Part shown: positions 54,599 through 61,809 of the stretch, in pieces
How positions within the stretch are numbered: position 1 is the first letter of the stretch
Layout of the letters: every line of letters begins with the position of its first letter
Origin: JBBDLF01 sp040879025
GTDB lineage: Bacteria; Pseudomonadota; Gammaproteobacteria; Pseudomonadales; Pseudohongiellaceae
Reading direction: 5' to 3'
Length of the DNA: 64,000 nt
Assembly (NCBI GenBank): GCA_040879025.1
Contig: JBBDLF010000003.1
Location: forward strand, 62,001-126,000
The notes under the pieces: generated by a model
Database searches by the model: none
What the model was told of the DNA's origin: nothing
The model's input: only the letters and a program-made list of their open reading frames with translations
Position numbers and translations under genes: made by a program

Positions 54599-55342
54599 TC
54601 AAATTACCTGCCCGGCACTCCTCTGCCGGCTTTCCGCCAGCGCCAGCAACTCTTCAAGCAAGTACAAACACTCCTCGTCGGTCTCGCGATCGATCAACGC
54701 CTCAATGTACTCGATGTCATACCACGCTTCGTCCGCATAAGTTAGCAAATACTCCAGATAATAGGCTCGGAATTCCGCTCGCGGGTCCGCTATCAGCCCC
54801 TGGGCGCTGGCCAAAATATTTTCTTCATCCTGTCCCAATGATGAAAGAATAAACAGCCCGTTGAGCCTCCGCACCGGAGACTCAGACTGCTCCAGTTCCC
54901 GCACCTGACTGTACAGCCGGGTATGATCACCATGGCCTTCGACAAAGTCCTGCAATCTGGCAAGTTCGATGCTGTCCAGCACGGGGGTCCGCATTTGCTG
55001 AAACAGTACCCCGACTAGCACCAGCAGCGATACCAACGGAATGGCGTAGCGCCATATAACTTTTCGTTCCATATTCACGACCAACGATTGCATCCACGCG
55101 CGCAATCCGTTGCCAGCTGGCACGTGAGAAGAGTCTTTGGCGGGCAAGGAACCTTCCTCTGGTAAAAAGCCGTCCGCGGGTAAGGAGGCTTCGGCGGGTA
55201 AAGAAGCTTCAACGGATAGAGCCCGTTCATCGGGCAAGGCACCTTCAGCAAGCGACGTCATAAACCGGCGCCGATAGGCTGCCAGCTCGGCCTCATCGAT
55301 ATCGATACCCTCGTAAAGCCGTGTTAAATTTCGATATTCCAT
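54599..55342 (-). CDS. Probable anti-sigma / HEAT-like membrane protein
   Basis: A 247-residue protein whose start overlaps the sigma-factor gene by 19 bases. It has a cytoplasmic N-terminus with a degenerate five-residue repeat (SLPAEASLPADGFLPEEGSLPAK, about 45-68, written here as SLPAEASLPADGF and LPEEGSLPAK). One helix follows at about 95-114 (YAIPLVSLLVLVGVLFQQM), then a helical periplasmic part. Position and topology are those of an anti-sigma factor, but no zinc-type ZAS motif (HxxxCxxC) is seen. Assignment rests on context. Confidence 0.6.
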   Translation of the reverse strand: MEYRNLTRLYEGIDIDEAELAAYRRRFMTSLAEGALPDERALSVEASLPAEASLPADGFLPEEGSLPAKDSSHVPAGNGLRAWMQSLVVNMERKVIWRYAIPLVSLLVLVGVLFQQMRTPVLDSIELARLQDFVEGHGDHTRLYSQVRELEQSESPVRRLNGLFILSSLGQDEENILASAQGLIADPRAEFRAYYLEYLLTYADEAWYDIEYIEALIDRETDEECLYLLEELLALAESRQRSAGQVI

Positions 55343-55959
55343 TTTTGTACCTCGTGATCAGCACGAATCTTCTTGCGTGCCCGGTGTAAATGACTTTTTA
55401 CCGATCCCACCTTACATTCGACCACGTTTGCGATTTCCTCGAGAGACCAACCCTCAATATAAAACAGATGAAAGCTGATTTGCTGAGGTCCTTCCAGCCT
55501 GGACTGCGCCTCATTGATCGCCTTTAATTTCGCGCAGCGCTCCCGGCTTATGTCATTCACCGCGATGTCCTGCTCCGGCTCGAAGTAACGATGTCTGCGC
55601 ATAAAGCTGATGCACTGGTTCATCGCGATTCTGTACAGCCAGGTATAGAATCGGCAGTTTCCGCTGAAACGAGGCAGCGCTTTGTAACAGGCGGTAAAAA
55701 TGTTCTGGTACAGGTCTTCGCGGTCGTAGCGATTGGCAGTGAAACGCAGTATTACCCTCATTACTTTCCGGTCGTGCTGTTTCAGCAGAAGGGTGAATGC
55801 GGAATGGTCGCCGGCGCGAGCGGCACTGACCAGTGCAAGTTCGGTTTCCTGGCTCATTTCATCCAGTGAATCCGGCATTGAAGCAGCCTCGCTTGCGGGC
55901 GCCGAACCGGTGTTCGCGGCGGCGGCCACCTTTGCCGCTGTTCCTGTTGCCTGAGTCAT
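55324..55959 (-). CDS. ECF-type RNA polymerase sigma factor
   Basis: A 211-residue sigma-70-family protein. Region 2 is at about 50-120 (RFTANRYDREDLYQNIFTACYKALPRF, here YDREDLYQNIF and FYTWLYRIAMN), and region 4 at about 150-200 (WSLEEIANVVECKVGSVKSHLHRARKKI, here WSLEEIANVV and GSVKSHLHRA). The first 45 residues are an Ala/Ser-rich extension unlike usual ECF factors. It is co-transcribed with the membrane protein downstream and the HRGD-repeat protein upstream. Confidence 0.88.
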   Translation of the reverse strand: MTQATGTAAKVAAAANTGSAPASEAASMPDSLDEMSQETELALVSAARAGDHSAFTLLLKQHDRKVMRVILRFTANRYDREDLYQNIFTACYKALPRFSGNCRFYTWLYRIAMNQCISFMRRHRYFEPEQDIAVNDISRERCAKLKAINEAQSRLEGPQQISFHLFYIEGWSLEEIANVVECKVGSVKSHLHRARKKIRADHEVQKWNIEI

Positions 55960-55985
55960 TGCGGGTCCTTTTTATGTGTCCTCAA

Positions 55986-56741
55986 TCACTCGCGAAAATC
56001 GATCCTGATGTCACCACGATGTGCCTGGATGTCGATAAAATTACTGCCGCTCCCTTCCACGTAGTTTACGGACTGTTCTCTGTCGTGTTCATTTACAGGA
56101 ATATTTTTTCCGATGAACCTCACATCACCTCTATGGGTCTCGCCTACCAGGGTAAAGTCTTCCGCACCAAATATATCAAGATTGATGTCGCCGCGATGGG
56201 TGTCGATATCGATATCGTGCAGCTCGGTAACCTCGATCTCGAAATTCCCCCGGTGGGTATCAAGCTCCAGATCATTGCGCACCTGGGTCAGGCGGCCACT
56301 GCCGCGGTGACTGTTAACTTCAATCCGCCCTGTCGGAGCCTCTATATCCAATCGCGAACGATGTCCGGTGTACTGAAGAGACGCTTGTTCGGGCAAGGTG
56401 ATCTGGAAGTGAATGTCCGGGTACTGATAGTCATTAAACCCGATAAAACCGAAGCTCACCCGGAAGCCCGGTTCGTCATAGTCCACCGCTGCCCTGACGA
56501 AAGAAGGGGAAGCGTTAAGATTGACGTCCACCCGGTCCAGAATGTCTTCGTTGTTATGACGGATGGTCACAACCATTTCAATGGAATCGATATTGCCCGT
56601 GGTGATGCGGGTGGTGGCGCGGTGGGCATTCAAGGAGAACCGTACATCCGGGTTCACTGGAATGGAGTGTCGCTCAATGCGCTCGGCGGCGCTGGTCCAG
56701 GCGGTGAATAACAGGCAACTGGCTAAAATGAACAGACGCAC
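55986..56741 (-). CDS. Exported HRGD-repeat protein (DUF4097-like)
   Basis: A 251-residue protein beginning at a GTG (56741) behind an ideal AGGAGGT site. After a signal peptide (LFILASCLLFTAWTSAAE) it repeats a motif HRGD/HRGN about every 20 residues (SHRGSGRLT, THRGNFEIE, THRGDINLD, THRGDVRFI, AHRGDIRID), which fits a beta-solenoid of the DUF4097 kind. It lies 26 bases upstream of the sigma-factor gene, so it may be a product or part of the envelope signal of the same operon. Confidence 0.75.
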   Translation of the reverse strand: MRLFILASCLLFTAWTSAAERIERHSIPVNPDVRFSLNAHRATTRITTGNIDSIEMVVTIRHNNEDILDRVDVNLNASPSFVRAAVDYDEPGFRVSFGFIGFNDYQYPDIHFQITLPEQASLQYTGHRSRLDIEAPTGRIEVNSHRGSGRLTQVRNDLELDTHRGNFEIEVTELHDIDIDTHRGDINLDIFGAEDFTLVGETHRGDVRFIGKNIPVNEHDREQSVNYVEGSGSNFIDIQAHRGDIRIDFRE

Positions 56742-56851
56742 GGTGACAACCTCCTTCGATGCGGATGGAATCCGGCTGGTTTCGGCTAGTTTAACTACTT
56801 TGTCGTCAGGGAAGAAAAAAGGATTACAGGGTCTTGGAAGAACAGCGGTTG

Positions 56852-57592
56852 TCAGCCCGCCAGCGCGGTATCCGCCAGGCCGCAAGCCCGCACGATACCC
56901 TTCAGTCGCTCCGCTTCAACCTCAACGAACCGCAGCCCGTATGCCTGCACGATACTGATAAATTTGCGCAGATATTCACATTGGAATTCCTTGCGGGGTG
57001 GAAGCCAGTCATCAGGCCCTTTCGCGCCTTTCTGCCGATTGACCGAGGCGGACACCGGCAGCAGGTTTTGTAAATCGTTGGCGAAGGTCTGTTTCTGCCG
57101 TGCCGTCCATCGATCACCCCCGTGTCCGTGTGCCCATTGCAGAGGTACGGTGTGGTCGATGTCGATTTCAGACGCATCGCGGAACAGTTGACCGGTATAT
57201 GGATCACTCCAAAATCCACTTTCGACACTGCAGTTATTGCTTTCTCTGAAACTGACGTCAATCAGACTGTGGCGTATCAATGTCTCCGCCCTGGCGTCCT
57301 GACAGTCACCGTCATCATCGTTCCAGTGAGGCCAGTCGTCACGTATATAAAGTGTGACGAAAGGTGCGCTGCCGCTTTCCTGGCTGCTGGGGCCCAGTTG
57401 GTCGAGGGGGCCAACTGTGTCGCCGTGAATCCGGAAGCAGGGTTCGCGGTGGCAGTGATAAAAACCGGTGCTGCGTTCAACGTGGCCCCCGTCCTTGTCG
57501 AGACCACCGCCGTGAGCTTGAGCCCAGGACGCGTGACCCAGATAAATACAAAGCAGACTGGCTTGCAGCAGGAGCTTGCCTGGTAAGTGCAT
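56852..57592 (-). CDS. Periplasmic HNH nuclease (DUF1524-like) with N-terminal YHCH domain
   Basis: A 246-residue exported protein. The signal peptide ends near ASWAQA, followed by GGGLDKDGGHVERSTGFYHCHR, seen as GGLDKDGGH and GFYHCH, a small His/Cys-rich module. The C-terminal HNH core is DIDHTVPLQWAHGHGG with FANDLQNLLPVSASVNRQKG. Nucleases of this build are often secreted for DNA uptake or scavenging. Its stop lies 110 bases beyond the start of the HRGD-repeat gene, on the same strand. Confidence 0.83.
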   Translation of the reverse strand: MHLPGKLLLQASLLCIYLGHASWAQAHGGGLDKDGGHVERSTGFYHCHREPCFRIHGDTVGPLDQLGPSSQESGSAPFVTLYIRDDWPHWNDDDGDCQDARAETLIRHSLIDVSFRESNNCSVESGFWSDPYTGQLFRDASEIDIDHTVPLQWAHGHGGDRWTARQKQTFANDLQNLLPVSASVNRQKGAKGPDDWLPPRKEFQCEYLRKFISIVQAYGLRFVEVEAERLKGIVRACGLADTALAG

Positions 57593-57747
57593 GGACGCTC
57601 TCTTGAGCTTTCAAATTCAGCCTTACCTGGCGCTTGATCCTTCTCCCAGTTTACCGCATTATTTGTGTGATCTTCACCTTTTTCTCTCTTAACAAAGGCT
57701 TTTATGGTATGAACAGTCGGTTATTTGACGATACGCGCGTAACGCAT

Positions 57748-58443
57748 ATGAAAAAGCCTGATTTTTCAAAAATCCTAACCCGGGCTGAAGCTCGTAAAGG
57801 CGGTAAACAGGCACTGGAGAAACTTCTGCCGCCACTGCCTTCCAGGAAAAAGCTGGCATCTACCGGCGACGACCGTTTTCTGGCAATGATGACGAAGGCA
57901 ATCAACCAGGCGGGATTTAGCTGGAAGGTGATAGAGAACAAGTGGCCCGAATTTGAGGATGCGTTTTTTGGTTTTGATGTACGCAAGCTGAGCCTGCTGC
58001 CACCTGAGCAGTGGGAAGCCTACACGCAGGACCGACGCGTGGTGCGCAACTGGCAGAAGATCAAGGCGCTGCAGGACAACATTGGTTTCGTGCGCACGGT
58101 GGCCGAAGAGTACGGGTCTTTTGGAAAATTTCTCGCCGACTGGCCGGAGTCGGATCAGGTCGGGCTGATGGCTTATCTGAAAAAGCACGGTTCGCGATTG
58201 GGTGGCTATAGCGCACAGTATTTTTTGCGCACGATGGGAAAAGATTGCTTTATCCTGGGTCGGGACGTCGTGGTTGCCTTGCAGGGAGCCGGCGTGGATA
58301 TTCCGGCGCACCCGACCAGTCAGCGCGATTTACGAAAAGTTCAGGATGTATTCAACCAATGGCATCAGGATACCGGGCTGCCTTACAGCCATCTGAGCCG
58401 GATCGCGGCGTGCTCTGTAGGGGAGAATTACGTGAGCTTGTGA
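57748..58443 (+). CDS. Divergent DNA-3-methyladenine glycosylase I-like protein
   Basis: A 231-residue helix-hairpin-helix protein of the Tag (Adenine_glyco) type. It shows FLAMMTKAINQAGFSWKVIENKWPEFEDAFFGFD and NWQKIKALQDNIGFVRTV, here INQAGFSWKVIENKW and KIKALQDN. Tag removes 3-methyladenine from alkylated DNA. The N-terminal zinc-ligand motif of E. coli Tag (Cys and His near residues 4 and 17) is not visible, so this is a divergent paralogue, possibly with altered activity. Starts at 57709 or 57748 are both possible; 57748 gives the basic MKKPDFSK opening. Confidence 0.72.
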   Translation: MKKPDFSKILTRAEARKGGKQALEKLLPPLPSRKKLASTGDDRFLAMMTKAINQAGFSWKVIENKWPEFEDAFFGFDVRKLSLLPPEQWEAYTQDRRVVRNWQKIKALQDNIGFVRTVAEEYGSFGKFLADWPESDQVGLMAYLKKHGSRLGGYSAQYFLRTMGKDCFILGRDVVVALQGAGVDIPAHPTSQRDLRKVQDVFNQWHQDTGLPYSHLSRIAACSVGENYVSL

Positions 58444-58535
58444 GGGCACTGATTTTTTGAATGGGCTTTTAAAAATCCACTGTCCTTATAGTCAAGTTGC
58501 TTTCTGTACTTCTCTTGGCGCACCCTCCTTGTATG

Positions 58536-59420
58536 TTACCGCAGATCCTCCCTCAGTAACTCAGCCAAGGCCTTGGTCGCCGGTCCCGCGGCTTCGCTCT
58601 TCGCCACCATAAGGTACAGTTGCACGTTGCGTCCGGCTCCGTGAGCCAGATGTAGTTCCGCCAGTTGTCCTGATTCCAGTTCAGCCACGACCCAGTTGCG
58701 GGGCAGGAAGGCAAAAGCAAGTCCCGACTTTACCAGTTTCACACTGCTGGAAAAGTGACTTACCGTCCAGCGTTGTTCAGATTCAAGCCATCCGGCATCA
58801 ACCTGGCGGCGGGTGCCGGTGTCCCGTAATACCACCTGCCGATGGTTTTTCAATTCCCACTCGTCTATAACCCGGTCGTCTGTCACCAGTGGGTGATTGG
58901 GCGCCGCCACTGGCATCATCATGAGTTGCTTCAGTGGCGTGCCCATATAGCCGGTAGGGACCGCGGACCCGACAACAATGTCGGCTTTCTTTTCCAACAA
59001 GGCCTCGGTAGTGCCGGAGAGGCTGGTTTCGAGAATACGGATGCGAGTGTGAGGATAGTTAATCGAAAATCGCTCCAGCGTACAGATCACCGCGCTGACA
59101 TCGAGCAGGGCGTCCAGGGCGAGTGTGACTTCCGCTTCAAAGCCCAGAGCCATTGATTGTGCCACGGCTTCGGTTTCATCCGCCTGATGCAGAAGCTGGG
59201 TAGCATATCGGTACAGCACTTCGCCCTCAGGAGTAAGCACTGCCTTACGGCCGGATACCCGTAGTACGGGGCGCGGTATGCTGGCATTGATACGGCTGAC
59301 GGCGTAACTGACAGAGGACTGGCTTTTGCTCAATACCTCGGCGGCCGCGGCGAATGAGCCGTGGTCGACTACTGACTTAAAGGCGGCCCATTGTTCCAAC
59401 GTAATTCGCGGTATCTTCAT
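58536..59420 (-). CDS. LysR-family transcriptional regulator
   Basis: A 294-residue LysR regulator with an N-terminal winged helix (ITLEQWAAFKSVVDHGSF...SKSQSSVSYAVSRINASI, residues about 5-62) and a periplasmic-binding-like effector domain. It is divergent from azoR with 158 bases between. LysR regulators generally activate the divergent gene on inducer binding, so it is likely the azoreductase activator. Confidence 0.85.
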   Translation of the reverse strand: MKIPRITLEQWAAFKSVVDHGSFAAAAEVLSKSQSSVSYAVSRINASIPRPVLRVSGRKAVLTPEGEVLYRYATQLLHQADETEAVAQSMALGFEAEVTLALDALLDVSAVICTLERFSINYPHTRIRILETSLSGTTEALLEKKADIVVGSAVPTGYMGTPLKQLMMMPVAAPNHPLVTDDRVIDEWELKNHRQVVLRDTGTRRQVDAGWLESEQRWTVSHFSSSVKLVKSGLAFAFLPRNWVVAELESGQLAELHLAHGAGRNVQLYLMVAKSEAAGPATKALAELLREDLR

Positions 59421-59512
59421 TTTGTGGTTTGACCAGGATATTGGCTCCAGCGACGGAGCATCTGGGGCTCCCATTACATCTGATATTTCGATCTATATAA
59501 GCGGTTTTTTGC

Positions 59513-59530
59513 ATTATTAGATTGAATAAT
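59513..59530. promoter_or_regulatory. Inverted repeat in the LysR / azoR divergent spacer
   Basis: ATTATT and AATAAT face each other across six bases, in the AT-rich part of the spacer about 50 bases before azoR. The size and position suit a LysR recognition site. The motif is short and AT-rich, so chance cannot be excluded. Confidence 0.45.
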
Positions 59531-59578
59531 ACGATTTATTATAACTCCCATCAATAACTTGTTTTTTGGGAGTGAACA

Positions 59579-60241
59579 ATGAAGAGTCTGCTGCTAGTGA
59601 AAGCCAGCGTTATGAGTGATGCCAGCGTATCCAGCCAATTGGCGGACGAGTTGGTTGGAGAACTAAATACTGCCCGAGTGAGTTCGGGCGCCGCGCCCTT
59701 TCGCGTGACAACCCGCAACTTTGATGAGAATCCGGTACCTCACCTGGACAACGGCTGGTTGCGGGCATTAATGACCCCTGAGGCTGATCGAAATCACGAG
59801 CAGCAAGCCAAGGTGGATTATTCTGACCGGCTTATAGCGGAGTTGCAGCAGGCGGACGTGATTGTACTGGCTCTGCCGATGTACAATTTTTCCGTACCGT
59901 CCACTGTGAAAGCCTGGAACGACCACATCGCCAGGGCAGGTGTCACATTTAAATACACGGCCTCCGGGTCGATCGGATTGCTGGGTGGAAAGAAAGTGTA
60001 CCTGGTGGTGGCAACAGGAGGCATACATGAAGCGGGAAAAACGGATTTCTTGCAACCTTACATGACACACTTCCTTGGCTTCCTCGGGCTGGACGACATT
60101 GACCTGATCACTGCCACCGGCCTGAACATGGGCGATGAAGCCAGAGCCGCAGGGCTGGCCGCGGCTCGCGCCGCCGTGGCTGGGGTCGGACCAATGCAAG
60201 CTACTGAAACTAGAGAAAATGAGCTTGAAATAGAGGCTTAA
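59579..60241 (+). CDS. azoR: FMN-dependent NADH-azoreductase
   Basis: A 220-residue flavodoxin-like enzyme, slightly longer than the usual near 200. It has LLLVKASVMSDASVSSQLADEL at the FMN phosphate site, LPMYNFSVPSTVKAWNDHIARAGVTFKYT, seen as PMYNFSVPSTVKAW and AGVTFKYT, and VVATGGIH, all typical of AzoR. It reduces azo dyes and quinones with NADH and helps in electrophile or thiol stress. Control by the divergent LysR gene is likely. Confidence 0.9.
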   Translation: MKSLLLVKASVMSDASVSSQLADELVGELNTARVSSGAAPFRVTTRNFDENPVPHLDNGWLRALMTPEADRNHEQQAKVDYSDRLIAELQQADVIVLALPMYNFSVPSTVKAWNDHIARAGVTFKYTASGSIGLLGGKKVYLVVATGGIHEAGKTDFLQPYMTHFLGFLGLDDIDLITATGLNMGDEARAAGLAAARAAVAGVGPMQATETRENELEIEA

Positions 60242-60500
60242 ACTACGCTTAGATAGCTCTTTTCCGAACTCAAAAAGGTGCGCTCAAAGTAGCAGGTCTG
60301 ACCGCTGCAAGCGATTGAAAATACTGAAGATTACCTGAAAATTTCTTATTGGGGAAGCTTAAAAAGTTAATTTACTGTGATAAAGTACGTCTCCAGTAAC
60401 AACACATAAAAAACTGGGGTTGAGTGCCATTTACCATTCAAAAAGCGCATTTTAACTAGCTGGAAGCGGCGGCATAAAGCGAATAAACCAGTTAAATCAA

Positions 60501-61418
60501 TTAAGTACGCCGGTCCGACCCAATGCCGCCAAATGCCGCAAACAATGACGTGAAGAACCGGGAGAGTTCCAGAGTCATAATTGCGAAGTCCTGATCGAAT
60601 CGCTGAGATTCAGGTTCCGCATCTCCACCCCGATCTTTTTCCTGTTCAATGCCATCGAACCGCAAACGTTTGATGGTCAGATCATCTTCAAGAATGCAAC
60701 TGAGCGAGCTGTTCCAGATCACGCCCAGTTTCTTTATTTGTTTGCCGGCGTCCAGATGAGCGCTGATTTCTTCGCCGCGCATGTCTTGCCCTTTGCATCG
60801 GACAATGTTTGAGTTTTCTACAGGATTGTAGAATTCGCAATCCTGATTAATAATAAAGTGGTCGCTGGCCTTACGCTGCTTCACCCAACGAGTCATAACA
60901 TCACTGGGAGCATGATTGGCTGTCGGTATTTCTACAGGCAGCGAATCGATGCTGTCCCGCAGGCAAGTCAGAAACTCCTCCGCTTTCTTAGCGCTGGTTG
61001 TATTGATGACTAACAGACCATCTTTGGGAGCCAGATAGGCAAATGTGCGGATCAGGCGCGAAAATGCCTGGGGCAGGAGCGCAGCGGTGACATCATCCTT
61101 TAGCTGTAACTTCTCTTTTCGATACACCTTGCGTCCCTGCCTCACCTCAAGATCTGCGACTCTGACTTCCACTTCCTCCCGGATAACAGACGCCGGCAGA
61201 ATTTTTTCCTCTTTCTGACCGCAGAGCATGATGTAGCCGCCCAAGACATGAGTGAGCATCTCGCCGCCGTTGCCGAGCGGGCTAACCCATCCATAGCGAC
61301 TGAAATCAAAACTCTTGCACGTCTCGAATGGCTTGGCAGCCAATTTTTCTTCCAATTCTTCAGCTTTGATATCAAAACGCTTCGTAAATCGATACAGACG
61401 GATATTCTTGAAAAACAT
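60501..61418 (-). CDS. rdgC: Recombination-associated protein RdgC
   Basis: A 305-residue protein, the usual length for RdgC (303 in E. coli). It begins MFFKNIRLYRFTKRFD and contains SRYGWVSPLG and GYIMLCGQKEEKILPASVI, typical of the ring-forming DNA-binding protein that restrains RecA. Two features stand out: LYRFTKRF at the front, and a phenylalanine-rich C-terminus (SRFFTSLFAAFGG). It is a chromosomal housekeeping gene in many gammaproteobacteria. Confidence 0.93.
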   Translation of the reverse strand: MFFKNIRLYRFTKRFDIKAEELEEKLAAKPFETCKSFDFSRYGWVSPLGNGGEMLTHVLGGYIMLCGQKEEKILPASVIREEVEVRVADLEVRQGRKVYRKEKLQLKDDVTAALLPQAFSRLIRTFAYLAPKDGLLVINTTSAKKAEEFLTCLRDSIDSLPVEIPTANHAPSDVMTRWVKQRKASDHFIINQDCEFYNPVENSNIVRCKGQDMRGEEISAHLDAGKQIKKLGVIWNSSLSCILEDDLTIKRLRFDGIEQEKDRGGDAEPESQRFDQDFAIMTLELSRFFTSLFAAFGGIGSDRRT

Positions 61419-61809
61419 TGATCAGCATGTCCAGAAGTTAAGAGCGGGCAAAGGGCGCTATTATGCTGCTTGGGTCGGACCCAGGCAACGCCTTGTTTTT
61501 CAAAAAAGACACGAGGAAAAAACGCGCCTTTTTGACTTGGAGTGGCTTTTTCACCGTCAAATGGGAAGCTACAAGGGTTTTTGCCTTCACGGAGGACGTT
61601 GAATCGTTCCCCACTTACTCCGGATGTTCATACCAGGGTTATCGGTACAGAAACCCGACAGCTAGCAACTGCGATATAGAGTCATGTTGCTCCGAGACCT
61701 TAAAGTATCCATTTTGATCATTAAATGGGCATCCTAAGACGGCTATGAAGCAAACTTTTGGACGAATCCATAGCTATTTCAATGACCTATACTGGTCCGA
61801 CCCCGCTAG
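61419..61809. other. Spacer between rdgC and the haem lipoprotein
   Basis: These 391 bases contain no convincing gene; short open frames lack ribosome-binding sites and family likeness. Sequences of the form GGTCGGACCC/GGTCCGACCCC occur at about 61474 and 61794, resembling others at 60184 and 60512. Confidence 0.5.

Noticed and set aside
60184..61800. GGTCGGACC / GGTCCGACC sequences as a second repeat family (60184, 60512, 61474, 61794)
   Set aside because: Only about ten bases are shared, flanks differ and there is no common symmetry beyond the core, so chance or diverged REP debris cannot be told apart.
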